Source: Prevotella sp. (GTDB taxonomy: Bacteria; Bacteroidota; Bacteroidia; Bacteroidales; Bacteroidaceae). From it: a stretch of 64,000 nucleotides of DNA. How positions within the stretch are numbered: the stretch's first letter is position 1; each line of letters begins with the position of its first letter. The translations under genes were made by a program, and so were the position numbers. The stretch spans positions 1 to 64,000 of the forward strand of contig JAGAXW010000010.1 in assembly GCA_017847725.1 (NCBI GenBank). Direction: 5' to 3'. Positions 44,617-53,396 of the stretch are shown piece after piece. Under the pieces are notes generated by a model. The model was given only the letters and a program-made list of their open reading frames with translations. It was not told where the DNA came from and searched no databases.

Positions 44617-45672
44617 ATGGCAAACGAAATAGAGAAAAGAAATGTTGTACTGCCTGATGCAGAGTTGGTAGCTTTAGCTGACAAAATTGTGCAGGTTATT
44701 GATGAGGGCAAGCATGCCTTGGCTATCAGTATCAATGAAACGATAAAGACTACCTATTGGAAAATTGGCAGGCATATCGTGGAGTTTGAACAACAGGGTA
44801 ATACAAGGGCAAAATATGGAACTGCTATGTTGTCGAATCTCGCCAAGTTGCTTAGAACAAAGGTTGGACGAGGATATAGTCACCCCAACTTGAACAATAT
44901 GCGCAAGTTCTACTTAATGTACCCGAATTTTCAGATATCTGACAAATCTGTTCCAATTTTTCAGATGTCTGAAAAATTAACATGGTCGCACATCTGTGAA
45001 TTGGTAACGATTGACGACCAGTTGGAACGCGAGTTTTATGAAAGGGAATGTATCTCTGAAGGATGGACGGTAAATGAATTGCATCGTCAGAAGGAGAGCG
45101 GTCTCTTCATGCGACTGGCGGTCAGTAAGGACAAGCAAGGTGTATTAACTTTGGCACATAAGGGTCAGCAGGTGCAGGTACCAGAGGATGTCGTGAAGGA
45201 CACATACACATTGGAATTCCTTGGTATTGAGGACAAGAAACGTTACAAAGAGAAGGAAATGGAAGATAAGCTGATAGACAATATGCAGATGTTCCTACTA
45301 GAGTTGGGCAAAGGCTTTACGTTTGTCAAGCGCCAGTATGGGTTGACCATCAATAACATTCACTACCATATCGATTTGGTGTTTTACCACAGAATCCTGC
45401 GTTGTTTCGTGCTGATTGACATGAAGCGTGGAGCAGTGAAACACAAGGACATAGGGCAGATGAATATGTATCTTGGCTATTTTGCCAAGGAGGAAAATGT
45501 GGAAGGTGATAATCCTCCAATTGGAATCATCATGAGTCACTACAAAGACGAGCTGATGGTGGAGTATGCCACGTATGGCATGGATTCAAACCTGTTTGTG
45601 TCAAAATATGAACTATTCCTGCCTAATAAGGAAGAACTGCGAAAGATGGTTAAATCGATTATTCGGAAATAA
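44617..45672 (+). CDS. DUF1016/YhcG-family PDDEXK nuclease
   Basis: The 351-residue protein has an N-terminal YhcG-type helical domain (TYWKIGRHIVEFEQQGNTRAKYG; NLNNMRKFYLMYP; LTWSHICELV) and a C-terminal PD-(D/E)xK nuclease domain with IHYHIDLVFYHR and VLIDMKRG. The second motif is DxK instead of the usual ExK. The family is tied to mobile islands and restriction-modification loci, but its biochemical role is little known. It is clearly AT-richer than its neighbours (43% GC in one 60-base line counted), consistent with transfer. An ATG start after the promoter is chosen. A 23-base near-repeat flanks the gene on both sides. Confidence 0.85.
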   Translation: MANEIEKRNVVLPDAELVALADKIVQVIDEGKHALAISINETIKTTYWKIGRHIVEFEQQGNTRAKYGTAMLSNLAKLLRTKVGRGYSHPNLNNMRKFYLMYPNFQISDKSVPIFQMSEKLTWSHICELVTIDDQLEREFYERECISEGWTVNELHRQKESGLFMRLAVSKDKQGVLTLAHKGQQVQVPEDVVKDTYTLEFLGIEDKKRYKEKEMEDKLIDNMQMFLLELGKGFTFVKRQYGLTINNIHYHIDLVFYHRILRCFVLIDMKRGAVKHKDIGQMNMYLGYFAKEENVEGDNPPIGIIMSHYKDELMVEYATYGMDSNLFVSKYELFLPNKEELRKMVKSIIRK

Positions 45673-45748
45673 ATACTCTTGCACAAGAAACGATATTGAA
45701 GTAAAATGGGGCAGTCCGAAAAACCAGTTGTAGACAATCTGCATTTAA

Positions 45749-45860
45749 CTCCCCTCCCATGTAGGGGAGGGGCAGGGGTGGGGTCTGTATCTCTATGAAG
45801 CTGAAAAAGTAACAGACCCCACCCCGCCCTTCAGGCACCCCTCCCCTTGAGGGGCGGGGA
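45749..45860. repeat. GC-rich compound inverted repeat (REP/MITE-like)
   Basis: Three nested symmetries are visible: CCCCTCCC/GGGGAGGGG on the left, a 14-bp perfect pair GGGGTGGGGTCTGT (45775-45788) and ACAGACCCCACCCC (45812-45825) enclosing 23 bases, and CCCCTCCCCT/GGGGCGGGG on the right. I recall similar GC-rich intergenic palindromes as dispersed repeats in Bacteroidota genomes. The right part overlaps the 3' end of the helicase gene. Confidence 0.75.
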
Positions 45861-48800
45861 ATAGCGGCGTATCAACTGACCGAAAATTTCGTTCTGCCGC
45901 AGGATTTCTGCATTGCCCGTCATCAGCAACTGGCGGCGGGCGCGCGTCATGGCGACATTCAGCTTGCGGTCTATCTGGTGCCCGTCTTCTTCAAAACTGT
46001 TACCTGTCAGGAAGTCGAGCTGGTAGGGCCGCTGCACAGTGAATGAATAGATGATGACGTCGCGCTGCGAACCTTGATAGCGCTCTACAGTGTCAATGCT
46101 GACACCCGCCAAGGCGGGAATGTGGAGCTGCTCTATCTCTGCGCGTATCATGGCTATCTGCAGGCGATAAGGGACGATGACCCCTACGCTGCGGGCAGCA
46201 TCGAAACGGTCGCCATATTGTCGGTATATGCGCCTCAACAGGTCGGCTACGATATGGGCCTCGGCCTGATTTGCCTGGTCGGAGAAATAGACCGTCGAGG
46301 TGGCGTCGGAAGGCAGAAACAGGACGCGGCGCGCTTTCAGCAGGTCGTCGAGCGCGTCTTCTGAAGGCTGCCGGTAGTCCAGGGTATCCTCCAACTGGTG
46401 CGGACAGGGGGCCGGCTGGAGCTGCTCGCGCGAATAGAACATCTCATTGGGGAAGACTGCGATGTCGGGATGCATGCGTCCCTGACGGCGCAGTACACCG
46501 ACAAAGTCGGAGCAGCCGGCAGCCTCTTCCTGACGCAACAGTCGCTCGAAAAGCGACAGGCGGCAGGCATGCAGGCGGGGCTCGCTATCGGGCTGCTGTA
46601 CGACGGCGGGCAACTGCTTATGGTCGCCTACCAAGATGAAACGGCCGATGCTGTCGGATGCCAGCAGTCCGATGATACTGGGTTCCAGTATCTGCGATGC
46701 TTCGTCTACGATGCAGAGCGAAAAGTGCTTCACCTGCAACAGAAAGGGGCGTGCCTGCAACGTCGAGGTAGTTCCAACCACCACACGCGTAGATGCCAAT
46801 TGCTGGCGCATGGCGTCGAGCCGCGGGCGTTGGCCGATGACCGTCTCTAACAGGCGGTGGCGGAAGCGCTCGTCACACGAGGCTTCGTGTCCTATGCGCA
46901 AGTAGTCGATGCGGGCGTCCTCCAGCATGCCGCATATCTCGTCGACGGCCCGATTGGTATAGGCGGTCAGCAGGATAGTGCCCTGCTCTTCCTCGACGAG
47001 AAAGCGCAGGGCCATTGATGTCTTACCAGTTCCCGGCGGTCCCTGCAAAAGGAAATAATCGCGTGCCTGGACTGCCTTCAACAGGATGTCGTCATAATGT
47101 GGATGATAGGAGCGCGAGAGGCGGACGGCAGGGTCGCAGACGGGTCGGCGGTGCCCCAGCAGCAAATCACGACGCTGGGGCGAAGCAGTACAGAAGGCCA
47201 GCACAGAGCGGATGGCCGACACCGTTCCGATGTCTGACGACGAATGTTCGATGGCATAAGTACCTTCCTGGAGAATATGTGGATTTTGCTGACGGTCGTT
47301 CAGCCGGACGACCACCTTGTGAGCTTCCATCTGTTCGATGACTCCTTTGTATAGTATATTCGCACAGGCATTGGGCTCTTCAGCGTAGCGGTAGACGTAC
47401 ACCATGTCACCACAACGGAAGTTGGGCGCTGCCGTACACTGCCCACCCTCCTCCACGGCTTCACCATGAGGCCGCAGCACAAAATAGTCGGCACGCAGAG
47501 CGTCATCGACGGGTATGGCGTCGCCCGTGATGATGTTGCCCGTCTGGCGCTTCATGGTCAGCGGCATGTTCCAGAGGTCGGCCACCGACCCTCCCTGACC
47601 TTCCTGCACGCCTGTTTTCTGGGCGAGCTGCTCCCGATAGATGAAGGTGAGCATGCGTTCGGCATAGTCGCGTTCGGCAGTGCTGAGGCGATGCAGGGCG
47701 CTGAGCACCTGTTCCACCTCCGGACGGATATAGCGATTGAAGAAGTCACCCTTCTGGGGATTTTCCAACAACAGGTCGGCCTGCAACTGGGGCATGAGGG
47801 TGGCAAAGCCCTCACGGGCTATCTTGATTTCCTGCGCCACGATGCGGTTGCGCAGACTGATGGCCTCCCGGAACAGCTGCTGATAGAAGTTGACCACCAG
47901 CAGGCCTTGGCGGGCGGGATACTTGGAATAGAGCAGACGGATGTCCACACGGTCGGCAGACAACTGGAAATTGTAGCGCAGCACCCCATAATAGAGCAAT
48001 AGCTGCACATAGTGGTCTTCCTTGTAGAGTCGGGCGCTGGCCGCCGTCGGATGAGCCAGCAGCCAGTTCTTACCCGACTTCTGCTCCACCAGCAGGCGCA
48101 TGTCGTCGGTCATCAGGTCGACACGCCCCTGTACGCCCAGCCGCTCGCAGACGAACGAGGGCTCAAGGATGGCGTGGCTACGGTCGTAGTCGTCGAAAAG
48201 CACCTGTACGGCATCCTGGATGTTGGCCACCTGCTGCTGGGCATCGGCTTTGAAGCACTGACCATTGAAGTCGCGGCAGGTGCAGAACTGGAGAGCCTGC
48301 TCCTTGAAACTGGTGTAGAGCGTGTCGGAAAAACTGAAGGTTGGCTGGTTGATGAGGTCGTCGAGGGCTGAGCCGGCAAAGTTTCCCAACAGGATGGCCT
48401 GTGTGTTGGGCCTCGGCTTCATGCGGTTCACCACATAGCTGAGCGGATGGTGTCCATATTCTTGGAAACAGGCAGCTATCGACGAGATGTCGACGAGGAA
48501 GTCTGGTTCGACCACGATGAGTCCAGCCTCTATCGTGGCACCGTCGCGCACGCAGTCCAGCAGGTTCAGCTGCATGCCCTCCGTCAGGATGGAGGGAAGC
48601 ACAGGGTCCGTAAGACGAACGCTGACGGCTCCCTCGTCAGTGGTGGCATAGATGAGTTGGTTGTCCCAGCCTGTCACGACACAGCGCAGATAACGCTGAT
48701 TGACCGTCTGATAGCTGTCGGCCGACTTTCCCCTGACTGGCAGTCGCGACAACAGGCGCTGGGGTACGGAAGCAGAGAAAACGGCAGCAATGAACAGGAC

Positions 48801-49082
48801 CACAGCCCTTACGTCATAGCGCCAGTCGGCCGGTTCTACCCTGTCATGGCCGTTGGAATGGCGCCGGGCCTGCTGAACAGCGATGCGTTCAGGCATCGCC
48901 ACACCATGCCGCTTGCACAGGAAATCGACCTGTGCGAACAGGTTGCCAAAACCTTGACGGGTGTCTCGCAGACCTTCTGCACAAGCCAATACCAGCGTCT
49001 CGTGCAGATAGCGTAGTGCGGCGGCTGTCGGCTGGGCTTCTGCCAGCTCTACGCAACGGTCAAAAAGCTCGTCTACCTTCAA
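45831..49082 (-). CDS. Dna2-like fusion: PD-(D/E)xK nuclease plus SF1 helicase
   Basis: The 1083-residue protein joins an N-terminal region (1-250), a nuclease-like domain with GRVDLM, then LVEQKSGK, preceded by a Cys cluster (FCTCRDFNGQCF), and a UPF1/Dna2-type helicase: GPPGTGKTS near 680, VDEASQ, GDHKQLPAVVQ, VERYQGSQRDV, and NVAMTRARRQLLMTGN. This suggests DNA end processing or replication-intermediate cleavage; a defence role is possible but unproven. The only upstream start is TTG at 49082, overlapping the stop of the DUF3108 gene as TTGA; the first internal Met lies about 60 residues in. The last nine residues (SPPLKGRGA) come from the GC-rich repeat, so the natural C-terminus was probably replaced. 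Confidence 0.85.
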   Translation of the reverse strand: MKVDELFDRCVELAEAQPTAAALRYLHETLVLACAEGLRDTRQGFGNLFAQVDFLCKRHGVAMPERIAVQQARRHSNGHDRVEPADWRYDVRAVVLFIAAVFSASVPQRLLSRLPVRGKSADSYQTVNQRYLRCVVTGWDNQLIYATTDEGAVSVRLTDPVLPSILTEGMQLNLLDCVRDGATIEAGLIVVEPDFLVDISSIAACFQEYGHHPLSYVVNRMKPRPNTQAILLGNFAGSALDDLINQPTFSFSDTLYTSFKEQALQFCTCRDFNGQCFKADAQQQVANIQDAVQVLFDDYDRSHAILEPSFVCERLGVQGRVDLMTDDMRLLVEQKSGKNWLLAHPTAASARLYKEDHYVQLLLYYGVLRYNFQLSADRVDIRLLYSKYPARQGLLVVNFYQQLFREAISLRNRIVAQEIKIAREGFATLMPQLQADLLLENPQKGDFFNRYIRPEVEQVLSALHRLSTAERDYAERMLTFIYREQLAQKTGVQEGQGGSVADLWNMPLTMKRQTGNIITGDAIPVDDALRADYFVLRPHGEAVEEGGQCTAAPNFRCGDMVYVYRYAEEPNACANILYKGVIEQMEAHKVVVRLNDRQQNPHILQEGTYAIEHSSSDIGTVSAIRSVLAFCTASPQRRDLLLGHRRPVCDPAVRLSRSYHPHYDDILLKAVQARDYFLLQGPPGTGKTSMALRFLVEEEQGTILLTAYTNRAVDEICGMLEDARIDYLRIGHEASCDERFRHRLLETVIGQRPRLDAMRQQLASTRVVVGTTSTLQARPFLLQVKHFSLCIVDEASQILEPSIIGLLASDSIGRFILVGDHKQLPAVVQQPDSEPRLHACRLSLFERLLRQEEAAGCSDFVGVLRRQGRMHPDIAVFPNEMFYSREQLQPAPCPHQLEDTLDYRQPSEDALDDLLKARRVLFLPSDATSTVYFSDQANQAEAHIVADLLRRIYRQYGDRFDAARSVGVIVPYRLQIAMIRAEIEQLHIPALAGVSIDTVERYQGSQRDVIIYSFTVQRPYQLDFLTGNSFEEDGHQIDRKLNVAMTRARRQLLMTGNAEILRQNEIFGQLIRRYSPPLKGRGA

Positions 49083-49885
49083 TCAAGTTTCGAAGTCATG
49101 GGGTTGCGCAGTCCCTTATAGGTCGTCAGATAGGCCTTGGCAGACCCAAAGGAGAGGAACATGTCCAGACGGACGGGCAGATGGTTGGAGTCGTCGGTGA
49201 TATAGAAGCGGATGAGCTCGTGGTTATGACCGTTCTCACGCTCCATGAACGAGAATACCAGACAGCGGTACTTGTCGTCGTTATTCTTCATCTTCACGTC
49301 GGCCTTACCGTTATATTTCAGCCACGTGTTGGCTATCTTATGCCCGTCGGCAATGGGCAGGGGTATCTTGTCGCCTTCCTTGAGCTTCGAGGCATCGAAA
49401 TTGCGGGCACGCAGGTAGACACTCATCATGTCGTAGATGCAGTCCTTATATTCCGACTCCTTCCAGTTGTGCTCACCACTGTTGGTAATCTCGTGCTGCT
49501 TCAGGTGGCAGTTGCCGTTGGGATACTCATACCACAATTCGTCGACATAATAGCGCTTTCCCTCGCGGGCGCCCTTGCGATGATAGAGTGGAGCCACGTC
49601 GAGCGTTGTATAACTTAACAGGGTATCGCGCATCACAAAGACATTGTCCAACTTGCTGTTTCCTCTGGTTATCAGACTGGAGCGGAAGGCCGGCTGACCG
49701 TTGTATCTCGACTGCACCGTCGACATAGAGGCGGTTCCTACCTTCAGCCACACAAATCTCCAGTTGAAATAGAGGTCATAGTTGACAAACTCGCCACTTT
49801 TGAAAGCATTGTTTTCGATGCCACACTGGCCAAAGGCTGCTGTAAAAGTGAGACAGAATATGTAAATGGCAATGAGTCGTTTCAT
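49079..49885 (-). CDS. DUF3108-domain secreted or periplasmic protein
   Basis: The 268-residue protein has a signal peptide (MKRLIAIYIFCLTFTAAFG) and a DUF3108-like beta-rich body: GEFVNYDLYFNWRFVWLKVGTA, then PAFRSSLITRGNSK, and DDSNHLPVRLDMFLSFGSAKA. The family is periplasmic and of unknown function. It lies 10 bases after the lipoprotein gene and overlaps the helicase start, in a minus-strand operon headed by the GH3-type gene. Confidence 0.82.
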   Translation of the reverse strand: MKRLIAIYIFCLTFTAAFGQCGIENNAFKSGEFVNYDLYFNWRFVWLKVGTASMSTVQSRYNGQPAFRSSLITRGNSKLDNVFVMRDTLLSYTTLDVAPLYHRKGAREGKRYYVDELWYEYPNGNCHLKQHEITNSGEHNWKESEYKDCIYDMMSVYLRARNFDASKLKEGDKIPLPIADGHKIANTWLKYNGKADVKMKNNDDKYRCLVFSFMERENGHNHELIRFYITDDSNHLPVRLDMFLSFGSAKAYLTTYKGLRNPMTSKLD

Positions 49886-49895
49886 TGTGATATTT

Positions 49896-51833
49896 TTATT
49901 TGTTAGGTTTTACATAAGTGATGCCAAGCTGGCTTGCACGCTCTATATTCCGATTCTTAATCTGTTTTTTCTCCTTGTCGGGCTGCTGCTTGGTGATGGC
50001 GCCCGGCTTCTGCTGATTACGTGGACGGGCGGTCAGGTTCCATTGCTCGGTGATGTCCCACTTGGCCTTGGCGTCTATGGCTCGCCAGTAGTAGTAGACA
50101 TCCTCAGCCTGCAGGTCTTCATCGTAGTTGCCCGTATCCCAGTGGCCATTGCCGTTGCGGTCGACAAAGGCACGAAGATAGTAGGTGCCCGGCAGTACAT
50201 AGAAGAACTGTGCCGTACCGTCGTCGCCCACGGCAGCCTCCTGGACAGGCTTGTCACCGTTGTCCAGCAGTTGGAGGATGATGTTCTTCTCGTCCAGTCC
50301 GCTGACCTCTATGACGATAGACGCATATTCGTCGAGCGTCTTCACCTTGATGCCCTGTTTGTACTCGCCTGACACCAGTCCGTAGATGTCGACAAAGGCT
50401 GCAGAGTCTACCTCAAAGCTGTACTCCCTGCCAGGATGCCACTCGGCTATCACCTCATACTGCCGCAGCATGGAGTCGCGCTGGTAGAAATTGAAAGGCG
50501 CCCGATACCATAGCGAGTCTATTTTGGAGTAGAGATGAATGGCGGCCGTGTCGAGCCGGGCCAGTGGCGACGGCATTTCTATCTGGATGACACGGTGGGG
50601 GTCCATTGCTTGTGGCGCATTATACTTCGGTTCTAACAGACGGACGGGGTAAATGCTGTCATAAGGCTCGTCGCGCTTCTTTTTCTTGTCCTGCTCCTTC
50701 TGCCACTCGTCCATCTCCTTCTGCAGCGCCTTACGCCGCTTGGCATAAGGTGTCTTGGCCAGTGCCTCGATGGTATCTGTCTGGCTCACCAACTGTCCCA
50801 GTGTGTCCGTCATGAGGTATTCCATCGAGAAGGTCAGGGTGTCCTGATTCACCAGCAGCGTGTCGCGCAACCAGTAGGTGAGGGTATCTTTCTTGGGAGA
50901 AGTTTCCAGGACAAAGGCATTGTCTGCGTCGAAGTTGAGACCGCGGATGACGGGTAGCTGTTCGCTGCCATAACTGAAATAGACACCGATGCGGTCGGGC
51001 TCCTTACGCTCCGTCTTCAGCAGATAGCGTGCCGTCTGCACCTCCTGAAAGGCCATCAGCACAATATCGTCAGGATAGAAATGGATGTAGGGAACCTGCA
51101 TGATGCTGTCGATGTGCAGGGAGTCGCGCCAGAGGGTGTCCTGTCTGGTGTCGGGCTCGGCATGAGGCTTGTATGTCTGATGCGAGAAGGCCAGCATCTC
51201 ACTCTTCTGCGAGAACGTATAGTTGCCGTCGGCGTCCTGCAGGGCATAGACACGATACTCGCCGGGGGCGACACCACGAATCACGAAACGTCCACGGCCG
51301 TCCGTACGGGCTACGCGCAGCATGGGTTTGGTCTGGAAGGCCGAGTCGGCCAAATCGTCGTAAAGGCCCACAAGGATACCCTTGACGGGTTCCAGGTTGC
51401 TGGCGTCGATAACGTGGCCCGACACCTCAAGGGTATCTATCTGCTCACCTGTCGAGAAGGTGTAGGTATAGTTGCCCAGCGGATTATCTTCGTTGTTGTC
51501 AGTAATGGCGTCACTGAAGTCTACGGTATAGGTCATGTTGCTCTTGAGCGTATCCTGCAGCTTGATGACGATTTTCTTGCCTGCCGCCTTGATGTCGGGC
51601 ATCTCGATTTGTGGCGGCGACACGATGACGTTCTGCGTGGCATCAGCCAGCTTGATATATTCGTCGAAGTAGATGGCCATCTTCTTACCCTTCACATTGG
51701 TCGCCTTCTCTGCAGGATAGCTGCCCATGATGCGGGGTGGGTCTTCGTCATACCAGCCACCATCGGGCGAACCCATGCGGGCACACGACACAATAGCACA
51801 GAGGGCTATCAGGAGATACAACAGCTTCTTCAT
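49896..51833 (-). CDS. Ig-like domain lipoprotein (SbsA-type Ig plus carboxypeptidase-regulatory-like domain)
   Basis: The 645-residue protein starts MKKLLYLLIALCAIVSCARMGSPDGG, a lipoprotein signal with a VSC lipobox, so the much longer open frame upstream is rejected. Residues 34-130 form a bacterial Ig-like domain (PPRIMGSYPAEKATNVKGKK, then YTVDFSDAITDNNEDN). Residues 140-215 resemble a prealbumin or regulatory-like beta domain (GRFVIRGVAPGEYRVYALQD). A second such domain lies near 540-600 (YVLPGTYYLRAFVDRNGNG). No catalytic motif is seen. Its ATG overlaps the stop of the GH3-type gene by 4 bases, and DUF3108 follows. Role unknown; outer-membrane location is inferred. Confidence 0.85.
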   Translation of the reverse strand: MKKLLYLLIALCAIVSCARMGSPDGGWYDEDPPRIMGSYPAEKATNVKGKKMAIYFDEYIKLADATQNVIVSPPQIEMPDIKAAGKKIVIKLQDTLKSNMTYTVDFSDAITDNNEDNPLGNYTYTFSTGEQIDTLEVSGHVIDASNLEPVKGILVGLYDDLADSAFQTKPMLRVARTDGRGRFVIRGVAPGEYRVYALQDADGNYTFSQKSEMLAFSHQTYKPHAEPDTRQDTLWRDSLHIDSIMQVPYIHFYPDDIVLMAFQEVQTARYLLKTERKEPDRIGVYFSYGSEQLPVIRGLNFDADNAFVLETSPKKDTLTYWLRDTLLVNQDTLTFSMEYLMTDTLGQLVSQTDTIEALAKTPYAKRRKALQKEMDEWQKEQDKKKKRDEPYDSIYPVRLLEPKYNAPQAMDPHRVIQIEMPSPLARLDTAAIHLYSKIDSLWYRAPFNFYQRDSMLRQYEVIAEWHPGREYSFEVDSAAFVDIYGLVSGEYKQGIKVKTLDEYASIVIEVSGLDEKNIILQLLDNGDKPVQEAAVGDDGTAQFFYVLPGTYYLRAFVDRNGNGHWDTGNYDEDLQAEDVYYYWRAIDAKAKWDITEQWNLTARPRNQQKPGAITKQQPDKEKKQIKNRNIERASQLGITYVKPNK

Positions 51834-53323
51834 TCGTTCAGTTTTAGCAGTTGGTCGATATGTTCGCGCGAATTGTTCAGCCTGGGCACCTTGTTCTGGC
51901 CTCCGAGCTTGCCACGCAGTTTCAGCCAGTCGTTGAAGAGTCCCTGACGAGCCTTGACTATCTCCAGATGCTGCAGGGTGATATCCTTGTAGCGCTTGGC
52001 CTCGTAGTCGCTGTTCAGCTCTTGCAGTCGGCGGTCCAGCAGGTCTGAGAATTGTGCCATGTCGCCGGGGGCCTTGGAGAACTCTATCAGCCACTGGTGG
52101 CGGCACTTGGCATTGGCATCCATGAAGACGGGGGCTGCAGTATACTCCAGCACCTCGGCACCCGTCTGCTCACAGGCATAGGCCAGACCCTGCTCCGCAT
52201 TGTCGACGATGAGCTCTTCGCCAAAGGCATTGATAAAACTCTTCGTACGGCCTGAGATGACAAACTTATAGGGATTGGTCGACGTAAAGCGTACCGTGTC
52301 GCCTATCTTGTACCGCCACAATCCGCACGAGGTAGAAATGAGCATGGCATAGTTCTTGTCTTTCTCTACTCCCCAGAGAGGCACTATCTCACCGCCGTCC
52401 ATGGCCTCAAACTCGTAGAAGACACCGTAGTCGAGCATGAGTAGCATCGACTTGTCGGCTGGGTCATCCTGCAAGCCAAAGAATCCTTCGCTGGCATTAT
52501 AGGTCTCCATATAGTGCATCCGCGGCGAGGTGATAAGCTGTTCGTACTGTTTACGATAAGGCGTAAAGGCCACGCCACCGTGGAAGAAAACTTCCAAATT
52601 GGGCCACACCTCCTCAAGATGCGTCTTGCCGGTTATTTCCATCATGCGGTTGAGCACCGACAACATCCACGAAGGCACACCCGAAATGTTGGTGACGTTC
52701 TTCGTCATGGCTTCATGGGCAATGCGGTCACGCTTCACCTCAAAGTCGCTAAGCAGGGCCGTCGACTTCTTGGGTACGCGCACCAGATTGACCAGCGGAT
52801 TGATGTTCTCAATAAGGATGGCACTGAGGTCGCCCACCAGCGAACCTGGCAGGTTATAGTTGGGGGCATGACTGCCGCCCAGTATCAGGGCCCGCCCGTC
52901 GAACAGGCGCGACTTGGGATTGTTACGTAGGTAGAGGGCTACCGAGTCGTAGCCCCCGGCATAATGTATCTTCTGTAATCCCTCGCTGCTGACAGGAATG
53001 AACTTTGACTTGTCGTTGGTAGTACCGCTCGACTTGGCATACCACTTCACACGACCCGGCCACAGTACGTCGCGCTCACCATGGCGCATACGATCAATGG
53101 CTCCCTTCAGCTCCTCGTAGGTATTGACGGGATTATTCTTCACAAAGTCGTCATAGCCCTTGGTATTGGCAAAGGCATGTGCACGGCCGTACTCTGTAGC
53201 CTTGGCAGCCGTCAGCAAATGGGTCAGCACCATCCGCTGCAGCTGCTCGCCGCCCGTCTGGTGCTGCTCCAGTGCCCGCATACGGGGCACGAAGATATGT
53301 CTTACTAAATCTGTTAAACTCAT
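51830..53323 (-). CDS. GH3-type acyl-adenylate/acyl-acid amide synthetase-like protein
   Basis: The 497-residue protein has the GH3 auxin-responsive family pattern: YAKSSGTTNDKSKFIP (P-loop-like adenylate motif), ALILGGSHAPNYN, FHGGVAFTPY, METYNASEGFFG, and YGVFYEFEAMDGG. Plant GH3 enzymes join carboxylic acids to amino acids via an acyl-adenylate; bacterial members are uncharacterised in most cases. It heads the operon with the Ig-like lipoprotein, DUF3108 and helicase genes. A cytosolic acyl-activating role, perhaps in envelope lipid modification, is inferred from the fold only. Confidence 0.85.
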   Translation of the reverse strand: MSLTDLVRHIFVPRMRALEQHQTGGEQLQRMVLTHLLTAAKATEYGRAHAFANTKGYDDFVKNNPVNTYEELKGAIDRMRHGERDVLWPGRVKWYAKSSGTTNDKSKFIPVSSEGLQKIHYAGGYDSVALYLRNNPKSRLFDGRALILGGSHAPNYNLPGSLVGDLSAILIENINPLVNLVRVPKKSTALLSDFEVKRDRIAHEAMTKNVTNISGVPSWMLSVLNRMMEITGKTHLEEVWPNLEVFFHGGVAFTPYRKQYEQLITSPRMHYMETYNASEGFFGLQDDPADKSMLLMLDYGVFYEFEAMDGGEIVPLWGVEKDKNYAMLISTSCGLWRYKIGDTVRFTSTNPYKFVISGRTKSFINAFGEELIVDNAEQGLAYACEQTGAEVLEYTAAPVFMDANAKCRHQWLIEFSKAPGDMAQFSDLLDRRLQELNSDYEAKRYKDITLQHLEIVKARQGLFNDWLKLRGKLGGQNKVPRLNNSREHIDQLLKLNE

Positions 53324-53345
53324 CGTTTATGCTTAAATCTGTTGG

Positions 53346-53353
53346 CAAAGGTA
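53346..53353 (-). promoter_or_regulatory. -7 box of the GH3-type gene
   Basis: TACCTTTG on the minus strand, 22 bases before the ATG. A short palindrome TAAAC-TTTC-GTTTA (53358-53371) sits just upstream, where the -33 box would be; no TTTG is seen there. Confidence 0.55.
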
Positions 53354-53396
53354 AACATAAACTTTCGTTTAGCGTGCTATTTTACTATTTTTAATA

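Noticed and set aside
51834-52106. Long N-terminal extension of the Ig-like lipoprotein
   Set aside because: It lies inside the GH3-type gene in another frame and precedes a clear lipoprotein signal.
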